64,000 nt of DNA from Aristolochia californica (GCA_029961685.1 JARWKL010000007.1:11679406-11743405), one strand, 5' to 3'; positions 1-14,111 are shown, counted from the stretch's first letter. Program-made: numbers and translations. Notes: generated by a model from the sequence alone, not told the origin.

Positions 1-654
1 AAAAATTTGGAACAACAACAAATGTATGAAAAGAAAATTCATTCATATACCACAGATGAACACAAAAGTTTTGATATCCAAGTTTGGAAATTCCACTAGT
101 TCAACCCGAATAGCTTGGAATTTTAAAAGAAAGAGATTTCTAAATGATCCTACACATGTTTTAAATATGGATACGCATGCTTGAAACATGTGAAATATGG
201 AAATGACCTTTGGATCCAAACCTCATTAAATTCTCAATTTTGGGTGTGGTGGGATATTTACTCGAGTCAAACAAGCCATTATTTTGCCCCTTTACAAAAA
301 AGTTGACCTAACAATAATAGATGATTGTAAAGTTATTTATCGGTCAAACATGCAAAACGGGCTATATTTTTGTAAGAAATGACTTATGGATTGGGAGTCA
401 ACACTCAGTTAAAAAGTCTCCCGCCTCCCCTTTTCCCGACGATTGCAAAACTTGAGATATAAAAGATAGAGAGAGTTTACAATCCCTAAAAGTTACAGAC
501 ATTTTTTGGAATTATCCCTCTCTACATTTGTGCATTTCCATTTTAGATGTATCCTTTTTCCTAAATGAAAACTTGAGTTTTCTCTTTTCCCTTTGTCTCT
601 TGTAAGTAAAAAAGATAAGGCAAATAGAACACAACAAAATGAAAATTATAAAGT

Positions 655-3600
655 TTATGTATGAAAAAAATTTAGAAAAACAACAAATTTAAGCAAAGAA
701 AATTGATTCACACACCACAAATGAACACAAAAGTTTTGATATCCATGTTTGGGAAATTCCGCTAGTTTAACCCTAATAGCTTGGAATTTTATAAGAAAGA
801 GATTTCTAATTGATGCTAAACATGTTTTAAATATGGATGAATATGCTTGAAACATGTTAAAGATGCAAATTACCTATGGATCGAAACCTCATTAAATTCT
901 CAGGTTTGTGTGCGGTGGGATATTGACCCGATCAAACAAGCCATTATTTTGCCCATTTATAAAAAAGCTGACCTAACAATCATAGATGATTTTAAAGTGA
1001 TTTATCATTCAATCATGCGTAACGGGTTAATTTTTTGTTAGAAATAGCTTATGGATAGGGAGTCAACACTCGGTTCAAAATTACCCCCACTCCCCCTTTT
1101 CCCGACGATTTCAAAACCTGATATATAAAAATTAGTAAGAGTTTACAATCCCTAAAAGTTACAAACACTTTTTGGAATTATCTCTCTCTACATTTGTGCA
1201 TTTCCATTTTAGATGTATACTTTTTTCTTAAATCAAAACTTGAGTTTTCACTTTTTCCTTTATATCTCTTAAACAAGAAAGATAAGGCAAACAGATCACA
1301 ACAAAATGAAAATTTTAGAGTTTAAGTATGCAAAAATTTTAGAACAATAACAAATGTAAGAAAATAAAACTTATTCACACGCCACAAATAAACACAAAAG
1401 TTTTGATATCCAAGTTTGGGTAATTCCAATAGTTAAACCCTAAAAACTTGGAATTTTAAAACAAAAATATTTCTTATTGATCCTACACATGTTTTAAATA
1501 TGGATATGCATGCTTGACATTTCTTAAAGATGCAAATGACCTATGGATCCAAAACTCATTAAATTCTCAATTTTTGGTGCGGTGGGATATTTACCCGAGT
1601 CAAACAAGTCATTATTTTGTTCTTTTACAAAAAAGTTCACCTTACAGTCATAGATGATTATAAAGTGATTTATCCGTCAAACATGCGAACCGGCTATATT
1701 TTTGTAAGAAATGACTTTTGGATTGGGAGTCAACATTCAATTAAAAATTCTCCCACTTCCCATTTTCCCAACGATTACAAACCTGATATATAAAAATTAG
1801 AAAGAGTTTACAACCCCTAAAAGTTATAGACACTTTTTGGTATTCTCTCTCTCAACATTTGTGCATTTCCATTATAGATGTTTACCTTTTTCTTAAACCA
1901 GAACTTGAATTTTCAATTTTTCCTTTATTTCTCGTAACCAAATAAGATAAGTCAAATAGAACACAACAAAATGAAAATTTTAGAGTTTTTATATGCAAAA
2001 AGTTTAGAACAACAACAAATGTAAGCAAAGAAAAGTTATACACACACCAAAAATGAACACAAATGTTTTGATATCCTTGTTTGGAAAATTCCACTAGTTC
2101 AACCCTAATAGCATGGAATTTTAAAATAAAGAGATTTCTAATTGATCCTAGAGATGTTTTAAACATGGATATGCATCCTTGAAACATGTTAAAGATGCAA
2201 ATGATCTAAGGATCCAAACATCATTAAATTCTCAACTTTGGGAGTGGTGGGTTATTTACCAGACTCAAACAAGCCATAATTTTGCCCATTTGCAAAAAAG
2301 CTTAGCTAACAGCCATAGATGACTGTAAAGTGATTTATCGGTCAATCATGCGTAACGGGCTATATTTCTGTAAGAAATGACTCATGGATTGGGAATCAAC
2401 ACTTAGTTCAAAATTCCTCCACCTCCCCTTTTCCTGATGAATACAAAACCTGATATATAAAAACTAGAAAGAGTTTACAATCCCTAAAAGTTATAGACAC
2501 TTTTTGGAATTATTTCACTATACATTTGTTCATTTCCATTTTGAGAAGTATACTTTTTTCTTAAATCAAAACTTCAGTTTTCACTTTTCCCTTTTTCTCT
2601 CGTAAACAAAAAAGATATGGCAAATAGATCACAACAAAATAAAAACTTTAGAGTTTATGCATGCAAAAAACATAGAACAACAACAAATGTAAGCAAAGAA
2701 AATTTATTCACACACGACAAATGAACATAAAATTTTTTATATCCATGATTTGGAAATTCCACTAGTTCAACCCTAATAACTCAGAATTTTATTAGAAAGA
2801 GATTTCTAATTGAACCTACACATGTTTTAAATAGGGATATACATGCTTGAAACATGTTAAATATGCAAATGACTTATGGATCCAAACCTCATTAAATTCT
2901 CAAGTTTGGGTGTAGTGGGATATTTACCCGAGTCAAACAAAAAATTATTTTGCCTATTTACAAAAAACTTGACCTATCTGTCATAGATAATTGTAAAGTG
3001 ATTTATTGGTCAATCATGCATAACGGGCTATATTTTTGTAAGAAATGACTTATGGATTGTGAGTCAACACTCAGTTAAAAATTCCTCCACCTCCACTATT
3101 CCCGACGATTGCAAAACCTATTATATAAAAACTACAAAAATTTTACAATCCCTAAATGTTACAGACACTTTTTGGAATTATCTCTCTACATTTGTGCATT
3201 TCCAATTTTGGTGTATACTTTTTTCTTAAATAAAAACTTGATTTTTCACTTTTCCCTTTATCTCTAGTAAACTAAAAAGACAAAGGCAAATAGAAAGCAA
3301 AAAAATGAAAATTTTAGAGTTTACGTATGCAAAAAATTTAGAACAACAACAAAATTAAGCAAAGAAAATTTATTCTCACACCACAAATGAATACAAAATT
3401 TTTGATATCCATGTTTGGGAAATTCCACTAGTTTAACCCTAATTGCTAGGAATTTTATAAGAAAGAGATTTCTAATTGATCCAACACATGTTTTAAATAT
3501 GGATATGCATGATTGAAACATGTTAAAGATGCAAATTACCTAAGGATGCAAACATCATTAAATTCTCAAGTTTGGGAGCGGTGGGATATTTTCCCGAATC

Positions 3601-4650
3601 AAACAAGCCATTATTTTGCCCAATTATAAAAAAATAGACCTAAAAGTCATAGATGATTGTAAAGTGATGTATTGGTCAATCATGTGGAACGGGTTATATT
3701 TTCGTAAGAAAAAACTTATGAATTCGGAGTCAACACTCGGTTCAAAATTGCCCCGACTCCCCCTTTTCCCGACCATTGCAAAAGCTGATATAAAAAATAG
3801 TAAGAGTTTACAATCCCTAAAAGTTATAGACACTTTTTGTAATTATCTCTCTCTACATTTGTGCATTTCCATTTCAGATGTGTACTTTTTTCTTAAATAA
3901 AAACATGAGTTTTCACTTTTCCCTTTATCTCTCCTAAACAAAAAAGGTATGGCAAATAGATCACAACAAAATGAAAATTTTAGATTTTATGTATGCAAAA
4001 AATTTAGAACAACAACAAATGTAAGCAAAGAAAATTTAATCACACTTCACAAATGAACACCAAAGTTTTGATATCCAAGTTTGGGAAATTCCACTAGTTC
4101 AACCCTAAAAGATTGAAATTTTATAAGAAAGAGATTTCTAATTGATCCTACACATGTGTTAGATATGGATATGCTTGTTTGAATCGTGTCAAAGATGCAA
4201 ACGACCTATGGATACAAACCTCATTAAATTCACAAGTTTGGGTGCAGTGGGATATTTACCCGAGTCAAACAAGCCTTTATTTTGCCCATTTACAAAAAAA
4301 CTGACCTAACAGCCATATTTGATTGTAAAGTGATTTATCGGTCAATCATGTGTAATGGGCTATATTTTTATAAGAAATGACTTATGGATTTGAAGTCAAC
4401 ACTAAGTTCAAAATTCCCCCGCCTCCCCCTTTTCTCGACGATTACAAAACCTAATATATAAAAACTAAAAAGAGTTTACAATCCCTAAAACTTACATACA
4501 CTTTTTGGAATTATCTCTCTCTACATTTGTGCATTTCCATTTTAGATGTATAATTTTTTCTTCAATGAAAACTTGTGTTTTTACTTTTCTCTTTATCTCT
4601 CATAAACAAAAAAGATAAGGCAAATAGAACACTACAAGATGAAAATTTTA
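655..4650 (+). repeat. Higher-order repeat block 1 (six monomers, a-b-c-d-e-f)
   Basis: Six successive monomers carry type-specific variants that return in the next blocks. Type a (from about 655) has 'aacaaatttaagcaaag', then 'ctagtttaaccc' and 'taaacatgtttt'; the following copy has 'gatttcaaaac', 'aattagtaagag' and 'aaacaagaaagataaggc'. Type c (about 1985) has 'gttatacacacaccaaaa' and 'aaacatggatatgcatcc'. Type e (about 3320) has 'taattgctagga' and 'atgcatgattg'. Type f (about 3950) has 'aaaaggtatggcaaatag'. Boundaries are approximate and were chosen where type a begins. Confidence 0.62.
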
Positions 4651-7600
4651 GAGTTTTTATATGCAAAAAATTTAGAACAACAACAAATTTAAGCAAAGAA
4701 AATTTATTCACACACCACAAATGAACACAAAAGTTTTGATATCCATGTTTGGGAAATTCTACTAGTTTAACCCTAATAGCTTAAAATTATATAAGAAAGA
4801 GATTTCTAATTGATACTAAACATGTTTTAAATATGGATATGCAGGCTTGAAACATGTTAAAGATGCAAATTACCTATGGATCTAAACCTCATTAAATTCT
4901 CAAGTTTAGATGCGGTGGGATATTTACCCAAGTCAAACAAGCCATTATTTTGCCCAATTATAAAAAAGTTGACCTAACAATCATAGATGATTTTAAAGTG
5001 ATTTATCGGTCAATCATGCTGAATGGGTTATATTGTTGTAAGAAATGACTTATGGATTGGGAGTCAACACTCAAATCAAAATTCCCTGAGTCCCCCTTTT
5101 CCCGACGATTTCAAAACCGAGAATATAAAAATTAGTAAGTGTTTACTATCCCTAAATGTTACAGACACTTTTTGGAATTATCTCCATCTACATTGGTGCA
5201 TTTCCATTTTAGATGTATACTTTTTTCTTAAATCCAAACTTGAGTTTTCACTTTTCCCTTTATCTCTCGTAAACAAGAAAGATAAGGCAAACATATGACA
5301 ACAAAATGAAAATTTTAAAGTTTATGTATGCAAAAATGCTAGAAATCCAACAAATATAAGCAAAAAAAAATTATTCACACACCACAAATGAAGACAAAAG
5401 TTTTGAAATCCATGTTTGGGAAATTCATAGTTTTCCACTAAAAGCTTGGAACTTTTTAAGAAAGAGATTTCTAATTGATCCTACACATGTTTTAAATATG
5501 GATATGCAATGGATCCAAACCTCATTAAATTCTCAAGTTTGGGTGCAGTGTGATATTTACCCGAGTCAAACAAGCCATTATTTTGCTCATTTACAATAAA
5601 GTTGACTTAACAGTCATAGTTGATTGTAAAGTGATTTATCGGTCAATCATGCATAATGGGCTATATTTTTTTGTAAGAAATGACTTCTGGATTGGGAGTC
5701 AACACTTAGTTCAAAATTCCCCCGCCTCCCCCTTTTCCCAATGATTACAAAACCTGATATATAAAAACTAGAAAGACTTTACAATCCCTAAAAGTTACAG
5801 GCACTTTTTGGAATTATCTATCTCTACATTTGTGCAATTCCATTTTACATGTATACTTTTTTCTTAAATCAAAACTTGAGTTTTCACTTTTCCCTTTATC
5901 TCTCGTAAACAAAAATCCTAAGGCAAATAGATCACAACAAAATGAAAATTTTAGAGTTTAAGTTTGTAAAAAATTTAGAGCAACAACAAATGTAAGCAAG
6001 GAAAATTTATTCACACACCTCAAATGAACACAAAAGTTTTGATATCCAGGTTTTGGAAATTCCAAAAGTTCAACTCTAATAGCTTGGAATTTTAAAAGAA
6101 AGAGATTTCTAATTGATCCTACACATGTTTTAAATATCGATATGCATGCTTGAAACATGTTAGAGATTTAAATGACCTATGGATCCAAACCTCATTAAAT
6201 TCTCAATTTTGGGTGTGGTGGGATATTTACCTGAGTCAAACAAGCCATTATTTTCCCCTTTTACAAAAAAACTGACCTAACTGTCATAGATGATTGTAAA
6301 GTGATTTATCGGTCAAGCATGCGAATGGGCTATATTTTTTTAAGAAATGACTTATGGATTGGGAGTAATCACTCAGTTAAAAATTCTCCCGCCTCCCTTT
6401 TTCCCAACGATTGTGAAACCTAATATATAAAAACTAGAAGGATTTTGCAATCCCTAAAAGTTACTGACACTTTTTGGAATTCTCTTTCTCTACATTTGTG
6501 CATTTCAATTATAGATGTATACTTTTTTCTTAAATCAAAACTTGATGTTTCAATTTTTTCTTTATCTCTCGTCAACAAAAAAGATAAGTAAAATAGAACA
6601 CAACAAAATGAAAATTTTAGAGTATATGTATCCTAAAAATTTAGAACAACAACAAATGTAAGCAAAGACAAGTTATACACACACCAAAAATGAAAAAAAA
6701 AGTTTTGATATCCATGTTTGGGAAATTCCACTAGTTCAACCCTAATAGCTTGGAATTTTAAAAGAAAGAGATTTCTAATTGATCCTAGACATGTTTTAAA
6801 CATGGATATGCATCCTTGAAACATTTTAAAGATACAAATGACCTATGGATTCAAACCTCATTAAATTCTCAACTTTTGGTGTGATGGATTATTTACCTGA
6901 GTCAAACAAGCCATAATTTTGACCATTTACAAAAAAGTTGACCTAACAATCATAGATGATTTTAAAGTGATTAATCGGTCAATCCTGCGTAAGGGGCTAA
7001 TTTTTAGTAATAAAAGACTTATGGATTTGGAGTCAACACTCCCCAGCCTCCCTCTTTTCCCTACGATTGCAAAACCTGATACATAATAACTTGAAAGAGT
7101 TTACATTCCCTAAGAGTTACAAACACTTTTTTGAATTATCACTCTCTACATTTGTGCATTTCCATTTTATATGTACACTTTTGTCTTAAATCAAAACTTT
7201 AGTTTTCACTTTTCCCTTTATCTCTCATAAACAAAAAAGGTATGGCAAATAGATCACAACAAAATGAAAATTTTAGAGTTTATGTATGCAAAAAATTTAG
7301 AACAACAACAAATGTAAGAAAAGAACATTTAATCACACACCACAAATGAACACAAAAGTTTTGATATCCAAGTTTGGGAAACTCCAGTAGTTCAACCCTA
7401 AAAGCTAGGAATTTTATAAGAAAGAGATTTCTAATTGATCCTACAAATGTGTTAAATATTGATATGCATGCTTGAAACGTGCTAAAGATGCAAATGACCT
7501 ATGGATCAAAACCTCATTAAATTCTCAACTTTGGGTGCAGTGGGATAGTTACCCGAGTCAAACAAGCCTTTATTTTTCCCAATTACAAAAAATTAGACCT

Positions 7601-7925
7601 AACAGTCATATATGATTGTAAAGTCATTTATCGGTCAATCATGTGTAATGGGCTATATTATTGTAAGAAATGACTTATGGATTGGGAGTCAACACTCAGT
7701 TCAAAATTCCCCCGCCTCCCCCTTTTCCCGATGATGGCAAAACCAGATATATAAAAACTAGAAAGATTTTACAATCCCTAAAAGTTACAGACACTTTTTG
7801 AAATTATCTCTCTCTACATTTGTGCATTTCCATTTTAGATGTATAATTTTTTCTTATATGAAAACTTGATTTTTCATTTTTCCCTTTATCTCTCATAAAC
7901 AAAAAAGATAAGGCAAATCGAACAC
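4651..7925 (+). repeat. Higher-order repeat block 2 (five monomers)
   Basis: Type a markers reappear at about 4685 ('aacaaatttaagcaaag') and 5120-5290 ('aattagtaag', 'aaacaagaaagataaggc'). A b-type copy follows at 5310 with 'ttttgaaatcc' and 'ctaaaagcttgga', then another at 5940 with 'aagtttgtaaaaaat'. Type c is at 6610 ('gttatacacacaccaaaa', 'aaacatggatatgcatcc') and type f at 7230 ('aaaaggtatggcaaatag'). There is no e-type copy with 'attgctagg', so this block is one monomer shorter than its neighbours. Confidence 0.58.
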
Positions 7926-10900
7926 AACAAAATGAAAATTTTAGAGTTTCTGTATGCAAAACATTTAGAACAACAACAAATTTAAGCAAAGAAATTTTTT
8001 TCACACACCACACCCAAAGGTTTTGATATCCATGTTTGGAAAATTCCGCTAGTTTAACCCTAATAGCTTGGAATTTTATAAGCAAGAGATTTCTAATTGA
8101 TATTGAACATGTTTTAAATATGGATATGCATGCTTGAAACATGTTAAAGATGCTAATTACCTATGGATCTAAACCTCATTAAATTCTCAAGATTGGGTGC
8201 GGTGGGTTATTTACCTGAGTCTAACAAGCCATTATTTACCCAATTATAAAAATGCTGACCTACCAATCATAGATGATTGTAAAGTGATTTATTGGTCAAT
8301 CGTGCTGAACAGGTTATATTTTTTTTAAGAAATGACTTATGGATTGGGAGTCAACACTCAGTTCAAAATTTCCCTGACTCCCCCTTTTCCCGACGATTTC
8401 GAAATCGGATATATAAAAATTAGTAAGAGTTTACAATCCCTAAAAGTTAAAAATACCTTTTGGAATTATCTCTATCTACATTTATGCATTCCATTTTAGA
8501 TGTATACTTTTTTCTTAAATCAAAACATGAATTTTCACTTTTCCCTTTATCTCTCGTAAACAAGAAAGATAAGGCAAACACATCATAACAAAATAAAAAA
8601 TTTAGATATTATGTATGCAAAAAATTTAGAAAAACAATAAATTTAAGCAAATAAAATTAATTCACACACCACAAATGAACACAAAATTTTTGAAATCCAA
8701 GTTTGGGAAATTGCACTAGTTCTCCCCTAAAAGCTTGGAATTTTTTAAGAAAGAGTTACTAATTGATCCTACACATGTTTTAAATATGGATATGCATGCA
8801 TGAAATGTGTTAAAGATGCAAATGACCTATGGATCCAAACCTTCATTAAATTCTCAAGTTTGGGTACAGTGGGATATTTACCCGAGTCAAATAAGCCATT
8901 ATTTTGCCCATTTACAAGAAAGCTGACCTAACAGTCATAGATGATTGTAAAGTAATTTATCAGTCAATCATGCATAACGGGCAATATTTTTTTAAGAAAT
9001 CACTTATGGATTGGGAGTCAACACTCAATTCAAAATTCTCCCTCCTCCCCCTTTTGCCGATGATGGCAAAACCAGATATATAAAAAACTAGAAAGAGTTT
9101 ACAATCCCTAAAAGTTACAAACACTTGTTGGAATTATCTATCTCTACATTTGTGCATTTCCATTTTAGAAGTAAACTTTTTTCTTTAATCAAAACTTGAA
9201 TTTTCACTTTTCCCTTTATCTCTCGTAAACAAATAACATAAGGTAAGTAGATCACAACAAAATGAAAATTTTAGATTTTAAGTTTGACAAAAAGTTAGAA
9301 CAACAACAAATGTAAGCAAAGAAAATTTATTCACACACCACAAAATATCCAAGTTTGGGAAATTCCAATAGTTCAACCCTAATTGCTTGGAATTTTAAAA
9401 GAAAGAGATTTCTAATTGATCCTACACTGTTTTAAATATGGATATGCATGCTTGAAGCATGTTAAAGATGTAAATGACCTATGGATCCAAACCTCATTAA
9501 ATTCTCAATTTTGGGTGCGATGGGATATTTACTCGAGTCAAATAATCCATTATTTTCCCCATTTATAAAAAAACTGACCTAACAATCATAGATGATTGTA
9601 AAGTGATTTATCGGTCAAACATGCAAACGGGTTATATTTTTGAAAGAAAAGACTTATGGATTGGGAGTCAATACTCAGTTAAATATTCTCCAGCCTCCCC
9701 TTTTCCCGACGATTCCACAACCTGATATATAAAAACTAAAAAGAGTTTACAATCCCTAAAAATTATAGACACTTTTAGGAATTCTCTCTCTCTACATTTG
9801 TGCATTTCCATTATAGATGTATACTTTTTTCTTAAATAAAAACTGGAGTTTTCAATTTTTCCTTTATCTCTCGTAAATAAAAAAGATAAGTCAAATAGAA
9901 CACAACAAAATGAAAATTTTAGAGTTTGTGTATGTAAAAAGTTTAGAACAACAACAAATGTAAGCAAATAAAATATATACACACACCACAAATGAACACA
10001 AAAGTTTTGATATCCATGTTTGGGAAATTTCACTAGTTCAACCCTAATAGCTTGGAATTTTAAAAGAAAGAGATTTCTAATTGATCCTAGACATGTTTTA
10101 AACATGGATACACGTCCTTGAAACATGTTAAAGATGCAAATGACCTAAGGATCCAAACCTTATTAAATTCTCAACTTTGGGTGCGGTGGGTTATATACCC
10201 GAGTCAAACAAGCCATAAGTTTGCCCATTTATAAAAAAGCTGACCAAACAGTCATAGATGATTGTAAAGCGATTTCTCGCTCAATCATGCGTAACGGGCT
10301 ATATTTTTGTAAGAAATGACTTATGGATTGGGAATCAACAATCAGTTAAAATTCCTCTGCCTTCCCTTTTCCCAAAGATTGCAAAACCTGATATATAAAA
10401 ACTAGAAAGCGTTTACAATCCCTAAAAGTTACAGACACTTTTTGGAATTATCTTTCTCTCCATTTGTGAAATTCCAATTTTGGTGTATATTTTTTTCTTA
10501 AATCAAAACTTGAGTTTTAAATTTTCCCTTTATCTCTCGTAAAAAAGAAATATAGGGCAAATAGAACACAACAAAATGAATATTTTAGAGATTATGTATG
10601 CAAAAAATTTAGAACATCAACAAATTTAAGCAAAAACAATTTATTCTAACACCACAAATGAATACAAAAGTATTGATGATATCCATGTTTGGTAAATTCC
10701 ACTAGCTTAACCCTAATTGCTAGGAATTTTACAAGAAAGAGATTTCTAATTGATCCTACATGTTTTAAATATGGATATGCATGATTGAAACATGTTAAAG
10801 ATGCAAATTACCTATGGATTCAAACCTCATTAAATTTGCAAGTTTGGGTGCAGTGGGGGTATTTACTCGAGTCAAAGAAACCATTGTTTTGCCCATTTAT

Positions 10901-11900
10901 AAAAAAGTTGACCTAACAATCATAGATGATTGTAAAGTGATTTATCAGTCAATCATGTCGAACAAGTTATATTGTTGTAAGAAATGACTTATGGATTGGG
11001 AGTTAACACTCAGTTCAAAATTGCCCCGAGTCCCCCTTTTTTCGACGATTGCAAAACCTGATATATAAAAACTAGTAAGAGTTTACAATCCCTAAAAGTT
11101 ATAGACACTTTTTGGAATTATCTCCCTCAACATTTGTGCATTTCCATTTTAGATGTGTATTTTTTCTTAAATCGAAACTTGAGTTTTCACTTTTCCCTTT
11201 ATCTCTCGTAAACTAAAAAGGTATGGCAAATAGATCACAATAAAATGAAAATTTTAGAGTTTATGTATGAAAAAAAATTAGAACAACAACAAATGTAAGA
11301 AAATAAAATTGAATCACACACCACAAATGAACACAAAAGTTTTGAAATCCAAGTTTGGGAAATTCCATTAGGTCAACCCAAAAAGCTTGGAATTTTATAA
11401 GAAAGAGATTTCTAATTTATCCTACACATGTGTTATATATTGATATGCATGCTTGGAACGTGTAAAAGATGCAAATGACCTATGGATTCAAACCTAATTA
11501 AATTCTCAAGTTTGGGTGCAATGGGATATTTACTCGAGTCAAACAAGCCATTATTTTGCCCATATACAAAAAGCTGACCCAACAGTCATAGATGATTGTA
11601 AAGTCATTTATCGGTCAATCATGCATAATGGGCTATATTTACTCGAGTCAACATTCAGTTCAAAATTTCCCTGCCTCCCCCTTTTCTCGACGATTGCAAA
11701 ACCTGATATATAAAAACTAGAAAGAGTTTATAATCCCTAAAATTAATAGATATTTTTTATATTATCTCTCTCTACATTTGTGCATTTCCATTTTAGGTGT
11801 ATACTTTTTTTTAAATGAAAACTTGAGTTTTCACTTTTCCCTTTATATCTTGTAAACAAAAAAGATAAGGCGAATAGATCGCAACAAAATAAAAATTTTA
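7926..11900 (+). repeat. Higher-order repeat block 3 (six monomers)
   Basis: Type a is at about 7975 ('aacaaatttaagcaaag', 'ccgctagtttaaccc'). It is followed at 8410-8570 by 'aattagtaagag' and 'aaacaagaaagataaggc'. Next comes a b-type at 8590 with 'gaaatccaag' and 'ctaaaagcttgga', and another at 9250 with 'aagtttgacaaaaag'. Type c is at 9910 ('atacacacaccac', 'aaacatggatac'), type e at 10570 ('aattgctaggaatt', 'atgcatgattg') and type f at 11215 ('aaaaggtatggcaaatag'). The order matches block 2 plus the e-type copy. Confidence 0.58.
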
Positions 11901-12575
11901 GAGTTTATGTATGCAAAATATTTAGAACTACAACAAATGTAAGCAAAGAAAATTTATTCACATTCCACAAATGAACAAAAATGTTTATATATCCATGTTT
12001 TGGAAATTCCACTAGTTCAACCCTAAGAGAGATTTATCGGTCAACCATGTGTAACGAGCTATATTTTTGTAAGAAATGACTTATGGATAGGGAGTCAACA
12101 TTCAGTTCAAATTTCCCCCACCTCCCCTTTTTCCCAATGTTTTCAAAACTTGATATATAAAAAGTAGATAGAGTTTGGATACCCTAAAAGTTACAGACAC
12201 TTTTTGGAATTTTCACTCTTCATTTGTGCATTTCCATTTTAGATATAAACTTTTTTCTTAAATCAAAACTTGAGTTTTCATTTTTCGCTTTATCTCTCGT
12301 AAAACAAAAAGATAAGGCATATAGATCACAGCAAAATGAAAATTTTAGAGTTTATATATGCAAAAAAATTAGAACAACAAAAAATGTAACCAAAGAAAAT
12401 GTATTCACATACCACAAATGAACACAAAGGTTTTGATATCAGAGTTTGGGAAATTCTAGTAGTTCAAAACTAATGGCTTAGAATTTTATAGAAAAGAGAT
12501 TTCTAATTGATCTTACACATGTTTTAAAAATGGATATACATGTTTGAAACATGTTAAAGATGCAAATGACCTATG
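11880..12575 (+). repeat. Internally deleted satellite monomer (junction near 12027)
   Basis: The text runs from the late-monomer words 'ttcaaccctaa' directly into the mid-monomer words 'gatttatcggtcaaccatg' at about 12027-12035. This skips the segment holding the palindrome, GGATCC and 'cccgagtcaaac'. The landmark spacing from 11484 to 12575 is 1091 bp, about 240 bp less than two full monomers, which agrees with a single deletion. Confidence 0.85.
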
Positions 12576-13869
12576 GATCCAAACCTCATTAAATTCTCAC
12601 GTTTGGCTGTTGTGGGCTATTTACGCGAGTCAAAAAAGCCTTTATTTTACCCATTTAAAAAAACTCTGACCTAACAATCATAGACGATTTTAAAGTGATT
12701 TATTGGTCAATCATGCGTAAAAGGTTATATTTTTGTAAGAGATGACTTATGGATTGGGATTCAACACTCAGTTAAAAATTCCCCCGTCTCCCCCTTTGCC
12801 CAACGATTGCAAAACCAAATATATAAAAACTAGAAAGAGTTAACAATCCCTAAAAGTTACAGATACTTTTTGGAATTATCTCTCTCTACATTAGTGCATT
12901 TCCATTTTAGATGTATACTTTTTTCTTAAATGTAAACTTGAGCTTTCACTTTTCCCTTTATCTCTCGTAAAGGATAAGGCAAACAGATCATAACAAAATG
13001 AAAATTTTAGACTGTATGTATGGAAAAAATTTTGAACAACAACAAATGTAGGCAAAGAAAATTTATTAACACACCAGAAATGAACTCAAAATTTTTGATA
13101 GCCCAGTTTGGGGAATTCCACTAGTTAAACCCAATAGCTTGGAAATTTATAAGAAAGGGATTTATAATTGATCCTACACATATTTTAAATATGGAAATGC
13201 ATGCTTGAAACATGTTAAAGATGCAAATGACCTATGGATCTAAACCTCATTAAATTCTCAAGTTTGGGTGCGGTGGGATTTAACCCGAGTCAAACAAGCC
13301 ATTATTTTGCCCATTCACAAAAAATCTGACCAAACAATCATAGATGATTGTAAAGTGATTTATCGGTCAATCATACATAATTGGCTATATTTTTGTAAGA
13401 AATGACTTATGGATTTGGGAGTTAACACTCAGCTAAAAATTCCCCTATCTCCCCCTTTTTTTCCCGACAATTGCAAAACCTAATATATAAAAACTAGAAA
13501 GAGTTTACAATCCCTAAAAGTTACAGACACTTTTTGGAATTATCTCCCTCTACATTTGTGTATTTCCATTTTAGATGTATACTATTTTCAAAAATCAAAA
13601 CTTGAGTTTTCACTTTTCCCTTTATCTCTCTCAAAAAAAAAAAAAGAGGCAAAAAGATCACAACAAAATTAAAAATTTAGAGTTTGCGTACGCAAAAAAT
13701 TTAGAGCAACAACAAATGTAAGAAAAGAAAATTTATTCACACACCACAAATGAATACAAAATTTTTGATATCCAAGTTTGAAAAATTCCCCTAGTTCAAT
13801 CTTAATAGCTTGGAATTTTATAAGAAAGAGATTTCTAATTGATCCTACACATGTTTCAAAAATGGAAAG

Positions 13870-14111
13870 AAAATGTGATCCAAAGTAGATTTTCTATCAT
13901 CTGGGGATCTGGCCCAGTCTGCATCCGAGAATCCCTCAATGTTGAAGTGACCATGTTTTTTATAGAGGAGCCCCCTTCCAGGAGCTCCTTTCAGATAATG
14001 TAGTATCCTCTCAAGTGCTTGTCAATGACTAAGTTGTGACTTGTGCATGTACTGACTTACCACACTTACTACATATGAAATGTCTGGCCTCGTTACACAC
14101 AGGTAAATAAG
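13870..14111 (-). pseudogene. RT thumb / RNase H fragment, truncated
   Basis: Conceptual reading of the minus strand gives 'ERILHYLKGAPG', 'LLYKKHGHFNIEGFSDADWA' and 'RSPDDRKST', the canonical start of copia RNase H with its first catalytic Asp. The usual continuation after RKST (SGYC...) is replaced by unrelated sequence and then satellite, so the element is broken here. Stops are present within the stretch. Confidence 0.85.

Larger units (their letters stand above)
1..13866 (+). repeat. Satellite array, segment A (about 20 monomers of ~666 bp)
   Basis: Head-to-tail tandem array. Using the conserved BamHI-like landmark GGATCC (in 'cctatggatccaaacctc') as phase zero, copies begin at 212, 878, 1545, 2210, 2878, 3544, 4210, 4878, 5511, 6181, 6847, 7503, 8165, 8831, 9483, 10149, 10816, 11484, 12575 and 13236. 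Normal spacing is 652-668 bp. The interval at 5511 is short because about 30 bp is missing before the landmark, and the 11484-12575 interval contains one partial copy. Order of conserved words within a monomer: GGATCC; 'acccgagtcaaacaagcc'; 'tagatgattgtaaag'; 'atggattgggagtcaac'; a C-rich island; 'gatatataaaaact'; 'tttttggaattatctctc'; 'acaacaacaaatgtaagc'; 'ttttgatatccaag' (EcoRV site); 'catgttttaaatatgg'; 'atgcatgcttgaaacatg'. No frame is open across a whole monomer. The short recurring minus-strand frames are a by-product of the repeat. Segment A shows higher-order structure, listed separately. Confidence 0.97.

Noticed and set aside
9668..10126. 152-residue minus-strand open frame.
   Set aside because: It covers ordinary satellite. 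It is longer only because this copy lacks the usual stops; no domain is recognisable.
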